Shown here: positions 35,070 through 47,574 of the stretch, piece after piece
How positions within the stretch are numbered: the first letter of the stretch is position 1
Layout of the letters: every line of letters starts with the position of its first letter
NCBI GenBank assembly: GCA_015680685.1
Contig: MNCI01035869.1
Coordinates: 127,937-191,936, forward strand
Source of the DNA: Gnetum montanum
Lineage: Eukaryota > Streptophyta > Gnetopsida > Gnetales > Gnetaceae
Length of the DNA: 64,000 nucleotides
Direction: 5' to 3'
Translations under genes and position numbers: made by a program
Notes under the pieces: generated by a model
The model's database searches: none
What the model saw: only the letters and a program-made list of their open reading frames with translations
What the model was told of the DNA's origin: nothing

Positions 35070-35850
35070 TGATGAATCATAAATTATTTGCATTGACTGG
35101 GCCTTGTCAACTAGGCCCCGTTGATGCATGATTTGATGTGTTGGCATGGACTCATTAATGTAGTGTTTTTTGTTGCCTATAAATATGTGCTCACCCACCA
35201 TGTTTATAACATATCTTGTCATAGTTGTACTGGAGCTCTTGCAATTTTATCATTTGAAAGTTAGAATTTTTTTGAGTGCCCATAGTAGGAGTCAAGAGTG
35301 TACGAATCTTTATTTGAGAATTGTTGTACTTGAGCATAACAGTGTGTGCAGCAATAAAATGAGCTTTTTGATCAACCTTGTAGCACTTTGAAGTAAATTA
35401 ATTATTTATTTATGCATTTAATGTTTTATGAAATATCTTTTAAGGCTTTAAATAATTATATAATTAATTAGGCTAAATTAAGATAGATTAAATAGTGATT
35501 AATTAAGCACATAAGTATGATCAATTTGAGCATACGCTTGGTGCTTGGTAATCCTAGTAACGCTTAACGTTTAATAACCTAGTAGCGTTAAACATGTTTA
35601 AGATGTGTACCGCAAGTGGGAATAGATGGTTATGTTAGGATTAGTTAGGTGTAGCTCATTAGATTAAATTAGCAATTTAATTATTTTATCTTATTCATTA
35701 TTCTTTACCCTTAGGTCACTTAAAATACAAAACATAAAAAATGATAAAAATCATTTGTCTCAGTTGCACTGAACCATATCCTTGCATTTCATGAGTGTAA
35801 TTGGGAAGACAATGATTGTAATGGTTAGTTTCGCTTCCTAGAGACTAGTG
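35070..35850 (+). repeat. B element 5' LTR, outer copy (truncated at its 3' end)
   Basis: It begins TGATGAATCATAAATT, has a TATA box (CCTATAAATATG, near 35176) and AATAAA near 35353. It runs colinear with the other B LTRs to GAGACTAGTG, then breaks off about 110 bases before the LTR end. About 21 unassigned bases separate it from the inner copy. Confidence 0.85.
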
Positions 35851-35871
35851 TCCACATTATTCAATCAGAGT

Positions 35872-36703
35872 CGACTAGGTCCCTTCAATGCATGATTTGA
35901 TGTGTTGACGTAGCCCCATCAATATAGTTTCTATCTTTGCCTATCAATACATTCACATCCACTATGTTTATGGCATATCTTGTCATAGTTGTAGTGGAGC
36001 TCTTGTAGTTTTGTCATTTTATAGTTAGAATATTTTTCTGAGTGTTCATAGTAGGAGTCAAGAGTGTACAAATCTTTATTCAATCACTATTGTTCCTAAG
36101 CACAACAGTGTGTATGGAAATAAAGATAAAATTTTTGATAAACCTTGCATCACTTTGAAGTAGATTAATTATTTATATATGCATTTAATGTTTTATGCAA
36201 TTTCCTTTAATGTTTTAAGTAATTAAATAATTAATTAGGCTAAATTAAACTAAATTAAGCTAGATTAAGTAGTGATTAACTAAGCACATAAGTATGACCA
36301 CTTTAAGCATACACTTGATGCTTGGTAATCCTAGTAATGCCTAATGTTTGGTAACCCAATAGTGTTAAATGTGTTCAAGATGTGTATGATAAGTGGGAAC
36401 GTATGGTTATGTTAGGATTAGCTAGGTGTAGCTACTTAGATTAAATTAGCAATTTTATTATTTTATCTTATTCATTATTCTTTACCCTTAGATGAATTAA
36501 AACATAAAACATGCCTCAGTTGCACTTAACCATATCCTTGCATTTCATAAGTGTAATTGGGAAGATAATAATTGAAATGGTTAGTTTTACTTTCTAGAGA
36601 CTAGTGTGCTTAGAAGGCTATAAGTCCATGGAATTCAACTGGATTGCACATCAATGCTTAGTCATTCATATGGTTGGGCATAGGGACTACTTGTCACTCA
36701 TCA
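35872..36703 (+). repeat. B element 5' LTR, inner copy
   Basis: It starts within the LTR at CGACTAGG, lacking the first roughly 38 bases, and runs to the terminal TCATCA at 36703, followed by the primer site. It is a second, nearly complete LTR directly after a truncated first one. This suggests a partial tandem duplication by unequal recombination or template switching. Confidence 0.85.
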
Positions 36704-36704
36704 T

Positions 36705-36722
36705 TGGCACTATTGCTGGGGA
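36705..36722 (+). other. tRNA-Asp primer-binding site of B
   Basis: TGGCACTATTGCTGGGGA matches the tRNA-Asp complement TGGCGCCGTTGCCGGGGA at 14 of 18 positions. All four mismatches are transitions at the three CpG dinucleotides, the expected decay of methylated CpG. Confidence 0.8.
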
Positions 36723-36879
36723 CTTGTAGTTTGATACATATGCTATCTAGGACTTAGTGAATATTATTTAGGATTTTTGGATTGAATCCTAAGGTCAAAA
36801 TCATTCAAAATAAATAAATATATAATAATTAATCAAAATTATACTCTAATCACACCAAAAAATTGTTTCTAACAAAAAT

Positions 36880-39380
36880 TTCTTCTTCTTCTCATAGGTG
36901 AGACAATTCTAAGTCAACAATAGTAGAAGAATGTAGAGTGTTGTACACTCATCTTGATGAGTTTGTACCTAATTTTACTACATCCTCCATCAAAATGAAC
37001 AAATGTGGTGGTAATACATGGAGGGGAATGTTGTATTGCCACCTAACCTGATCTATTCCCACAATGTTTCTCTAAATCCTTACAAGGTTGGGCATTAAGG
37101 AGCTTCACGAAGAGTACATTGTGGAAGATCATGACTTCTAAGACTACCGTCCAACTGAGACATAATGCAAAAAAAAATTGGCAATAGGAAAAGCATTATG
37201 AAGACATGAAGGGAAAATGGTTCACTAATTTCTTATTCCTGCTAGATCAAAAGGATAATGAGGAACCTCTTTCTGATGGTTCTTAACATGTAGACTCTCC
37301 ACCTCTTGACTTTGGTGAAGAGAAGATGAACCCAAATCTTAAATTAGTGATTAACAATATGGATTCTAGTAACAGTGAGCCCCAAAATTGTGGGAGTTTT
37401 AAGAAAGGGAGTTAAGGAAAGAACTCAGACAAGCATAATACTAATCACTCTAAGGATCATGGCCATGATAAATGAAGGGAAAGTGGTAAATACCATGGTG
37501 GTGGTAGTCCTCCTCCCTCTTCATCCTCTTCATCTGGTTTAGCTTCCTCCTTCAAATCTGAGTAGAACCATAGATGATAGGATAACAATGATCATCATAG
37601 AGACCACCATGAATGAAGGGATAGAAGAGGACATCATAGGAATAATTGAGATCATGATGCTAAACCTTTTCTAGCCACTTGAAATATGCTCAACATTGTA
37701 GAGGCTACCAAAATTCCTACTAGGCATGTGAAAGATAGCTGAATCAAGAGGCTAACCATGAAAAATGTCCCTAGATTTGAGTAAGGATATAACTTAGATC
37801 CTCAAATGCCTTTACAAGCCTTTCATGATGCCTATGCCTTAGAAAATATTGAAATTGATTGGAAAAAGCTCAAGCTATTCCCCAGAACACATCAAGGATT
37901 CAAAAAATCAGTATAGGTCTTTAGAACTAGAATCAATCTGTTGATGGAGTACACTGCTAGAACTATTTAATGATTAGTATCAAACATACTCTAGAATGTC
38001 AAACTTGTAAAGGTAAATCTAAGGTTGGATAGGTATTATTCCTTTTTGCACACATGTCCTGGCCATGGTTATTCTAAATGGAAGTAGCTTCGCCACATCA
38101 TAGATGGGCTCTAATTAGAAACAAGGAGAACTCTTGGGGTCTACACCCAAGGAATATTATTAGAACTAAGAGCCCATTAGATTTAACGGTTTATTGAGTA
38201 GGTTGCAAAAGAAGAAGGTGAGTTGAGAAAATGGGAGAGTGCTAAGGAGTATACCCAGGACTCTTCCATTAGAGAAAGGAAGGTCCAAGTTTGTGATAGG
38301 GAGGGGGAAGCATCATTTGATGAGGTGGTGTAGCAAAAAATCTTTCAAATTCATAAATATGTGTTTGCAATTTTGGCTAAGTTTGATAAAGTGTGGGAAG
38401 ATTTGCATGAAAAATTTCAAATTGCTCTAAAAATTGTGGAAGAATCCAAAGAACAAGGTAGTGAACATGATCGTAGGAGAAGGAAAGAAGTTGAATATGC
38501 CTATCTATGGGGTAAGGGCAAGGCAGCGATAGTAGAAGAGGTTGTGAAGTCAAAATTAGATGATGATGGTGGGTGTGACATTTGCAAATGTGAAGATCCC
38601 AATGGATGTTTCCTTGTTGTGTCACACTTATAAGAATCTAGGATGTATGCTTTGAATCCTAAACTAGCACGAAGGCAAGCACCTAGAAGATTACCTTATC
38701 CTTAAGGCAATCCAAGGTAGTTCCACTAACAACAACAAACTTATTATCCAAGTGGAGCTCCACCACAAGTGCATGAGTAGTATCAGTAGTGGCAACACCT
38801 AGAGTCATGGGGGATGCCACCATTAAGGTAGTAGTATGCTTACAGGTAGCTAGATTTATATGGGTACTATGTTTAGCAACAAATGTTTCCACATGACTCT
38901 TCTTGTCACACTTCTTTTCAGTATCACTACTACCCTCTAGAGTATTATAAAACTCATTCTCCCTCTACTAGAGGAAAAACCTCATATCATTATCATCTTC
39001 CTCATCCTTCAGCACATGTTTATCCATTCTCAACCCAATTACTACCTACTCCATCCATGCAGGGTGAGCTTCTAGCCTAGCTACAAAAATGTAATGCTAC
39101 TAGGGTCGTTAACTTACAACTGGCTCCTTTGCCAAGTGGTTCAAAAGCAAGATCCTGTAAAAGACCATTTTTCTAAACCAATAGCCCTACTAAATCCTTA
39201 TGTACTTATGTGGATGGTCATCATGTATCTCCTTCATTCTCTACTTCCATTCCTTTTGAGAGCCCTTCAAACCAAATGCCTCCTAAGATCCACACAGTTA
39301 TATTAACCCATGCTATATCTGATTAGATCAAGGCTGGCAAGCTTTCTAGGAAAAGAACTAATCTTGGAAGTCCTCTAATA
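36880..39380 (+). pseudogene. Gag remnant of B
   Basis: About 36940-38200 reads a broken gag. It has a Ser/His/Asp/Arg-rich middle (SPPPSSSSSSGLASSFKSE near 37510-37560, then His/Asp-rich repeats) and a helical stretch with FHDAYALENIEIDWKKLKLF near 37825-37880. The frame 38361-38633 encodes a Lys/Glu-rich helix followed by CDICKCEDPNGC, a possible zinc-binding relic. The C-terminal linker is Tyr/Ser/Pro/His-rich (38883-39080) and ends with QGELL. This linker is shared with the gag fragment at 1541-1970. Stops are common, many at former Gln codons. Gag would package the element RNA. Confidence 0.6.
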
Positions 39381-39389
39381 TATTTGCAG

Positions 39390-39740
39390 ATTGTTTGGAA
39401 TGAGCCATGCAAGGGTCTTCTTGACTCAAGTTTTGGAGTTAATATGATTTTTTATAAAATGTATAACACCTAGAACCTACCTCCTCTTAAAAAGAGTAAC
39501 ATTCATTTAGAATTGGCAACTAGTCCATCACTATTTCATTGGGATTGGAAAAAGATATTATGACCACTATTTGTGGGTGGTTTTATCTTGCCGATTTCCT
39601 AGTAATCAAAGTTGAGAATTGCAAGGGGGATTTCCAAATCATGATGAGAAGGGATTGGTTAAGTACTGTTAATGCAAAAATGGGCATTAGAGATCTTTTC
39701 CTAGAGATTTCCAAGGAAAATGCATTTAGAAAGATTTAGA
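39390..39740 (+). pseudogene. Aspartic protease of B
   Basis: The active-site region reads LLDSSFGVNMIF (LLDSGASVNILP in the family), so Gly of DSG is Ser. The C-terminal half is open at 39539-39739: GWFYLADFLVIKVEN then IMMRRDWLSTVNAKMG, the equivalent of LGRPFLATANA. A frameshift separates the two halves. The protease would process Gag-Pol; this copy is inactive. Confidence 0.72.
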
Positions 39741-40199
39741 AGAAGTGAGTTCCATGCATCATGTATAGTAATATAGGGTGCAACTAGGTGTAAAAACTCT
39801 AGTATGTGAAAAGATAACCCATTTGTGCATGTAGATGGTGTGCAAATGAGGTAGATATTCAAAGTTATCTACATGCAGTAGCCATAAAATAGGTCATGCA
39901 GTGGTTAACATTTGATTTTGGAAGCATCACACTTTGCATGGAACTTGCTGAGAGCTTAACATGTGCCTATGTCGAAGGCATGGATGAACTAGAGCAAGTT
40001 CATCACCAACTCTATGATGATGCAAATGATAATACCTATTAGAAAGAGTTTGAAATCCCTAAAAAGTTTAAAAAAGAGCCCTTAGAGTTGAAAAATCTAG
40101 CTACTGGCATGGAGTATGCATTTTTGAAAAATGACAAGCTGGTAATCATCAATACCAATCTTTCTCTTGAATAGAAATGGATGTTGTTGAGGGTGGTCA

Positions 40200-41100
40200 A
40201 AAAATGGTCAATAGGATTTGCCTGGTCATATCATGAACTCACAAGGATTGATCCTAGGATATGACAACATCATATCTACACTGATCTAACCATGAAGCCA
40301 AAGAGGTAGCCACAGTAGTAGTTGAACCCTAACTTAAAGTAGATTGTCAAAGAGAAAATTGAACAACTCTTCAAGGTAACACTTATCTATTCCATTGCAG
40401 ATAGTAAGTGGGTTAGCCCACTCCCGATTGTGCCAAAGAAAGGGGGCAAGTGGTAGGTCTACATCAACTTCTGGTTGTTGAATATGACAACATTCAAAGA
40501 TCACTTTCCATTGCTATTTGTGGATCAAGTGTTGGACACTATATTTGGGCATTACTATGATAATTTTTTGGATGGTTATAATGGCTATAACCAAATCAAA
40601 ATCATGCTAGAGGATCAAGCCAAAACAACATTCACAGGTTCCTAGGAGACTTTTGCATATCAAAAGATGCCTTTTGGTTTGTGCAGTGCTCCCACAACAT
40701 TCCAACACTTGGTCTTGAAAATTTTTTAGCAATAAATTGGTTGTGGGATGGAAGTCTTCATGGATGAATTCTCCACCTATTGCACCACATTTGAGCAAGC
40801 TTTGGATTACCCTGAGCAAGTGCTTAAAAGATGTGTGAAGACAAATTTTTAGCTCAATTGGTAGAAGAGCCATTTCATGGTTCAAGAGGGCATTATATTG
40901 GGGCATAGAATTTCTAAGGTATGGATTAAGATGGACCTTGAAAAGATAAGGGTCATCTAAGAAATAACTAGCTAATTAGAAACCATTAAAGATGTCTAAT
41001 CATTTCTTGGACACATTGGCTACTACTAGTGTTTTATAGAGAATTTCTCTAAGATCACAAAACCATTGGTTAAGCTTACAAAAAAAGATGCTCCATTCAT
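40200..41100 (+). pseudogene. Reverse transcriptase of B (Athila-type)
   Basis: Motifs in order: SKWVSPLPIVPKKGGKW, INFWLLNMTTFKDHFPLLFVDQ, FLDGYNGYNQIKI, EDQAKTTFT, YQKMPFGLCSAPTTFQ, and the catalytic box MEVFMDEFSTY, in which the second Asp is Glu. KSHFMVQEGIILGHRIS and SFLGHIGYY follow. These are the hallmarks of Athila-group RTs. Several stops interrupt the frame; the most frequent change is Gln or Trp to stop. It would copy the element RNA. Confidence 0.85.
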
Positions 41101-41590
41101 CTGGATCAAGGAAAGTAAAAATTTATTCCAGAGTATCAAGTAGAAGCTCGTAGAGACTCCAATTCTATAAGCACTTGATTGGTCCAGATAATTTCATGTA
41201 ATGACATACACATCAAATTATGTCTTGGGAGCTGTGCTTATGTAGTTGGGAGCTGTGTCCATATTACATCCACTATGCAAGTTGAAGAATTGTGGGTACA
41301 CAGCTGAATTACACCACAATGGAGAAAGAACTAATGGTGGTAGTGTATGCTCTAGAGAAGTTTAGGCTCTATGTGCTTGGATACAAAGTGTTTGTGCACA
41401 TTGATTATAGTGCCATTCTCTTCCTTGTGAACAGGCCAACAGTGAGCCCCCATATCATACGGTGTGCTTGTGAACAAGTGCTCGATGAACCAAAATGGTA
41501 CGAAGACATCCTTACTTGTCTTCTCACTCAAGAGATTCCATAAGATTTGGACTACAAGAAGAAAGAAAAGTTTCTTCATTAGGCCAAATG
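41101..41590 (+). pseudogene. RNase H of B
   Basis: The domain follows RT without a break. The frame 41292-41543 is open and reads LNYTTMEKELMVVVYALEKF, then RLYVLGYKVFVHIDYSAILFL, with the usual HTDHSALK reading HIDYSAIL. The preceding YVLGAVL motif is at about 41210-41240. A frameshift near 41295 separates the two parts. Confidence 0.8.
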
Positions 41591-42770
41591 CTTCATTGAG
41601 TCAATAGATACCTTTACAAGGTGTACACTGATAGCCTGGTTCATTGGTGTGTACTTGATGTTGATCAACTATGTATTCTCTAGGATGCTCATGAGGGGTC
41701 TTGTGGAGGCCACTATGTTGGGAGATGCATGGCTATTAAGATCCTGATGGTAAGATACTATTAGCCAACCATTTTTAGGGATGCCCACCAATTTGTCCAC
41801 TCTTGTGAATGTTGCTAATCAGATGGTGGGATGACCACTTGAATGGAGGGACCTCAATAGTGGATTCAACCACTAGAACCCTTTGACATCTAGGGCATTG
41901 ACTTCATGGGTCCCATCACACCCATGTCAAATGGAAAGGCATACATAATCATCATCATTGATTATTGCACAAAATGGATAGAAGTAATAGCTGTCATCGA
42001 TTGTACATTATCTACTGCTATGTGGTTTGTACATAAAAATGTTGTAAATAGGTTTGGGGTGCCACAGGCACTAATTTTTGACAACAAAACCCATTTTATA
42101 GGCACTACCTTTTGTAAGCTTATGCAACACTTGGGGGTTGAACATAAACTAACAACACCCTACCACTCCCAAGCCAATGGTCAGGCAGAAGTTACTAATA
42201 GGGAGATCATAAAGATCCTAACAAGAACTATTATCAAATATAGGAGAGACTCAAGCAAAAAACTAAACAATGCCCTCTAGTCATATTGCTCAACATGAAA
42301 CCTTCCTATAGGCTACTCTCCCTATGAGATGGTGTATGAAAAATTATGAACTCTACCTATTCAATCTAAACTTTGTACACTATTAATAGCCTGTGACTTG
42401 GACCTTGACCTTAGCCTAGCACAAAAAGAAAGATTAATCAACTTGAATGTGCTAGATAAAAATTGATTAGTAGCCCTATCCTTAAATGAAGTGCATAAAG
42501 TATTCAGTAAACAACACCATGATCTTAGGATAAGGAAAGTGAAATTTCAACTTGGAGACAAGGTCCTCTATTGGAATCCCACACACGTACCTTAAAGAAG
42601 TAAGTTCCAAACATTGTGGGAAAGGCCTTATACCATTTATGAAACCTTTCCTTCTAGGGCCATGTTGCTCTACAAACCTGAGAGCCTAAAGAAAAAGCAA
42701 TTGGTTGACACACAACAAGTCAAACCTTTTCATGAGCCCAAGCAAGCCAGTGGAAGCAATGCCTTAATAG
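41591..42770 (+). pseudogene. Integrase of B
   Basis: A zinc region is recognisable (DAHEGSCGGHYVGR, then HSCECC near 41800-41815). The core is open at 41906-42280: first Asp in IIDYCTKWIE, second in LIFDNKTHFIG, and Glu in YHSQANGQAEVTNREI, so D, D and E are all kept. GYSPYEMVYEK and a C-terminal FQLGDKVLYWN with QTLWERPYTI follow to about 42770. Stops at 42281 and 42575 interrupt it. Integrase would insert the cDNA. Confidence 0.87.
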
Positions 42771-44280
42771 ATGGATGACCTCTCTCAATATTTCAAATCT
42801 TCTCCTTTCAAATTAGTTCTTGGAAAGATGGCCATCCATGCTAATCATTTAAAGTGGCTCCTCTTTTCTAATTTTTTGTTTTACACTTTCTTTATTTTAT
42901 ACCTTTTTTTTTATTTTACATTGTTATTTTTCCAAATTTTTATTTTACAACATCATTAGTATGTTTTATTTTTCTTGAATATTTTACAATTTCTTATACA
43001 TTTTATTCTACATTGGTGTGATTTTCTCATGATTTTTGCTAATAGAGTGCCTTATTGCCAACATGACACAATGATGTTGTAGCTATTTGTTAATGGTGGT
43101 TTGTGCTTAATGTTTTTGATTGCTAATGTTTGGTTTCTATTTTTGAACTTTGATGATTAATAACTAAGACAAAGTTTCTTTTTTCTGGAACTGGTAGTGA
43201 GTCTACGTCATCCATCCATCCATAAACTCTATGGTTTTCCTTGTTTTGAGAACAAGAGGTTCCTTTTCATTAATAAAACCTTAATGAAGTTGTGACCTTG
43301 GTAGTTTTTAGACTTAGAAAGGATTCAAAGGTGAAAAGGGTCTCACTTAAAGGGGATTTAAAGCTCTCTGTACCTTCTACCATCTTGAGTGCAAGTGTAT
43401 TTTCATGGATCTCTTAACACTCTATGTTGAACAATAATAGGAAGTTGAATAAGACTTTGCATGGTGTGGTTCCCATAAAAAACAATGGGAATTCAAAGCA
43501 CATCCTTTAGACATAATAAATGAGTTACAAGCACTAGTTATGGGACTAGAAAGACATGTTACCCATGCGTCAAGGTCCCCTCTAACTAAGGCCCTTTCTC
43601 ACTTCCTGCTTCTCTTTTCTTCTCTAAAAGGAACAATGTTTGATTTGTGGGAGCATTCTTGTGTCTCAAGGGGATGGATTCATGTTGGAGTGATGATGTG
43701 AAGTCATTGAATGTGGTTGGCTTTGGTTTGGACTAAGGATGAACTCTACCGGGTCATTTAACCATGAATTCCACAAGGAACTTCATGTGACCAAGATTGG
43801 GGACTCCATTTCACTCTCTCTATCATCCATTAATGCTTCCATAACTCACCTCGCTCTTCGTTGTCCATGTTTTGGTCTAATCTCTTAGTTTGATGTGTTA
43901 AAATTCTTAAATAGATTTTTTAGGTTTGGTCCTTAACTTTTCATAACCATTAATCAACTATGAAGTCCATGGACTCTTTAGTTGAGGTTATGTAAGGGTA
44001 AAAAGGGCATGTGCAACTTTGGGGAGGACCCACTTGCATATCTTGTGGTTTGGTTAGTTAAGTTCCTACCCTTAGATGTTGATGTAATCAAATCTTTTGT
44101 GCACTCCATTGTGCATCCAATTGTGCACTCAAGGAGTTTTTTCTTCATAAAATCTCATTTTGCAATCATTCCTCAATTTTTTGAACTTCAAAACCCTCTT
44201 CTAATATTTTCATAATTTTCACAACTTTGTGGGCTTTCATTTTCCCCTCATTTCACATGAAAAATCCTTAACTTTTATTA
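42771..44280 (+). other. Spacer after pol in B
   Basis: No protein is recognised. The first part (42860-43020) is a T-rich stretch with repeated TATTTTACA-like units. The rest resembles the G spacers in general composition and in a few words but cannot be aligned with confidence. The short frames here are not convincing. Confidence 0.5.
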
Positions 44281-44348
44281 CTTTTGATAAGGTCAATGAT
44301 GGTTAATAGCCATGTTGACTAGGCCCAATTGATGCAACACAAAAATTC

Positions 44349-44356
44349 TATAAATA
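44349..44356 (+). promoter_or_regulatory. Internal TATA box upstream of ORF3 (B)
   Basis: CTATAAATAC lies about 500 bases upstream of ORF3. About 25-40 bases before it is GACTAGGCCCAATTGATGCA, which also occurs near the U3 start of the B LTRs (GACTAGGCCCCATCGATGCA at 47615). A purine tract (AGGAGGGGGG, near 44399) and a splice-donor-like GAGGTAAGC (44501-44509) follow. The module looks like a small internal copy of the LTR promoter. Confidence 0.5.
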
Positions 44357-44849
44357 CTACCTAACATTTTGAGATTTTTGTGATTTGCTTCAACATAGGA
44401 GGGGGGTTTTTGTAAATTTTCAAAGCCCAAAGCCTTCCAAAGCCTGTAACTTTCATACCATTTGTACAAATCACTTTGTTTTTCAATCTTGTAGCTACTG
44501 GAGGTAAGCTCTTAGTCATGGGGGCCACAAACCTTAAATTTTCTAATGATTTTTTTTAAAAATTTTTCTAACTCCCCTAAAGGGTTAATGAATAAAATAA
44601 TATTAAACCATCAATTTTTGAGAGTTTAACCCTTTTAAAAAACTCCAGTAAACCTAAAATTACTTACTAATATTAAAATAAGAATAAAATAATAATTGAA
44701 CTGATCAAATTGGCCATGATCACAACTTAGCCAAGTGTAACTTTCTCAAAGAGATAAGATATCATAATTGTTTGAAGTTACACATGTCATGTTGTGATTA
44801 TAGACGACACCAAGATTGAAATAACCACAACAAGGAGAACCATCCCAAT

Positions 44850-47270
44850 GAAACAAAAAATGACCCAAAGTTGAAAGGGAACAACAGGAACAATCCCAGC
44901 AATAGGTAGTAGAAACTCACATAATGGGACCTCTTCAGGTAGAGCTAAAAGTAGAATCTATCCAATAGATTCCTGAAGAAGAGGCTACAACTAAATAATC
45001 TTAAAGAGGAGAGGCACCAGGATTCGTACTAAGACTTGAGGTCACATTAACACATGCTTGCCTTGATACAATTAAGCCTCATTATGTCCAACACTCAATT
45101 CTGCAAGAACTAAACTTTGGATCATTCTTAGAACATGCTCCACTAGAAGTTAAGATGCAGTTGCAAAACTCTCTCATGTGACCAATCATCACTTCTAGTG
45201 GAAAGTGGTACATGGGGAAGACATATCTCTTCTAGAATAGTAGAATGGCAGGAACCGCTATGAGAATTAATGACATTTAGGTATCATACTTGGTAGAAGT
45301 TATTGTGTAGGATCTTAGTCTACTTGATTCTAGAACCTATTTGGTTGGGATAGTCCACTATGCAAATGACATAATCAGACGTACTTCCATTACCTCCTAG
45401 TCTAAAATGATGAAAGATAAGACCCCTACCATGTCCAAAGAAAAAGAGTAGCAACCACCACCTCCACCACCCACTTAAGAAATAATTCTAGAGGCCCATG
45501 CTACCATTGAATGCTTATGCAAAATCTAAGAGTAGATCTTATGTAAGTGAGAGTAGAAAATAGGAACAAGTGGTGGGTATCCATCTATGTACTATCCTGC
45601 AATGAGTCACCTTAATGAAGTAGCTTAAATAATCAATTAGATAAAGGAAGGTGGATCAATATTCTTAGCCCAAGGAACACAATTGCCCACGAGGTTGAAT
45701 CCTAGTGCCTGAGAGGTAGTGGTGTCTCTCTTGCAACAACAATAATTCTAAAAAATCTCTAGGAATGCTTCTACCTTTTCGATGCATTTGGAGGAGGATG
45801 AGGGGGCAATTGTTTTGGTGATGCAGCACCAAGGACAGGAGACAACAGTCAAAGTGGTTGTTGATCATATTGCCAAAGTACTGAATGAATCTATAGTATC
45901 TGTACTAGACATTTCTACACTTAGAGATGTGTATATGTTTACAAGAACTGTTAGTGGTAGACTGGGTGTAGCCTAGCATGAGGAGTTACTAGACTAACTG
46001 GTGGAAACTAAGCAACCAATTCTAGATATCTTTGATTTTCTAGATAACATCACTACAATCCAATCGAAGTTGCTTGAATCAAAGGGCAACTACATCATTT
46101 TGGAAGGGCAACTCAAAACGACTCAAGTGCAAAACCAATACTTGACTATGGAGGTTATCAAATTAAGAGCCCATCTTGCTGATCTGATGCTCTTCAACCT
46201 TGTACTAACAAGATTTGAAGCTTTTTAATAGCTTCAAGATAAACTTAAAAAAGTTGAGTCAGGGATGGTAATGGCCATCTTTATCTAATCCATGGCTGAG
46301 GCCAAGACATATGCAATTCAGAAGGACTTGGTCTAGACACACCTAGAGAATGAGATGTTGATCGTAGAGAATCATTGCTTGTGAAATGTTGATGTGCAAA
46401 AAGTAGAGATGTAAGAATTTATCCATCAACAGCAAGAATAGCTAACTAGGGTAAACACTAAGCTTAAAAGATTAATAGTAGAAAATAGAAATATCTCTAT
46501 GGAGGAAGTCTACACCTTACGTAAAAAATATGTGATTGAGATTTCCACTTGGAAGAATGAGGCTCTCAAATTTGAGAGAGTTAAGAACCACTACAAAGAT
46601 TAGGTTGGCCTATAGAAAGAAGTCAATGAAAAACCCATCTAGATGACTCAGGAAAAAGTTAATGAGAACCTCTAACAAATGTAGCAAGGAAAAGAGGTGT
46701 GGCAACCTATCATTGATGGGACAAATGCTTACAACAAAGCGAAGATCCGCATGAAAGAGTTGTAGATTGAAGAGATGATAGAATAAATGAAGCTTACCAA
46801 TCTATGATATGCAAACCTGGAAATGATGACTACTAGATAGTTGTAATTAGAGTTAGAGAAGGAGGTGGCCAACTTGTACTTGTTGTATGAGGTAGAGTTT
46901 ATGCACCATAAGGAAACCAAAGAAAATATTGAGACTACAAACATTGAACTCAAGGTTCTTAGGGCAAAATTCATTGATCAAAGATCAACTACTAAGAACC
47001 TAGCCAAAAGAATGAATGATTATTAGGAATTGTAGAATACAATTAGGGCATTCAACATTAAACACAAATGATTTAGTACTTGGTTCATCAATGTCAAAGA
47101 GCTATACTGAACAATGCCCTATCCTTGGGATGTGCCTATTTTAGCCCACATTGGCAAAGCTACGTGGACCTTGCATGATCCCAAGAGTAAGGATGAGAAG
47201 ATGAAAGCATTGTTGGATGCTTTCCATCTTTCACTAGAAGTTGCAGCTGCAGTTGAATAACTAGCCTCAA
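44850..47270 (+). pseudogene. ORF3 of B, coiled-coil-rich
   Basis: A long frame with many TAG/TAA/TGA stops at former Gln or Trp codons runs from about 44850 to a stop near 47258. Readable blocks include SGKWYMGKTYLF, a Pro/Lys/Glu-rich hinge (45450-45480), a 64-codon open block 45782-45976, 46001-46228, and a Glu/Lys/Leu/Asn heptad-like region from about 46230 to 47030. The C-terminal end reads TMPYPWDVPILAHIGKATW. I see no transmembrane segment or signal peptide. Its position matches the env-like ORF of Athila-group elements and ORF3 of G, but no clear sequence similarity to G ORF3 was found except the coiled-coil character. Function unknown. Confidence 0.6.
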
Positions 47271-47562
47271 CCACCACATGTGCCTGAAGTAGGAGAAGGT
47301 CCTTTAGAACCTCAGGAACCCCTACTACTTGGGATCATTTAATATTTTTCATCATCTTCACACCATCAAAAGGGATTGTATTTGTCAAATTTTGTCCTGG
47401 TGTTCAATTTTGTAGTCTTGAATACCAAAAAAGTTTGTAATGATTGTATATTCGTACACTCAAGCACTTAGTGTTTATTTTTGTTTGTCGTATGTCTATC
47501 ATAAGTCAATAATTCCATACCTTTCCAAAATTGTAAAGAACTCAAGGATGAGTTTTCATTCA

Positions 47563-47574
47563 GTTGTGGGGGTA
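47563..47574 (+). other. Polypurine tract of B
   Basis: GTTGTGGGGGTA directly precedes the TGATGA start of the 3' LTR. Composition and position are those of a plus-strand primer. Confidence 0.7.
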
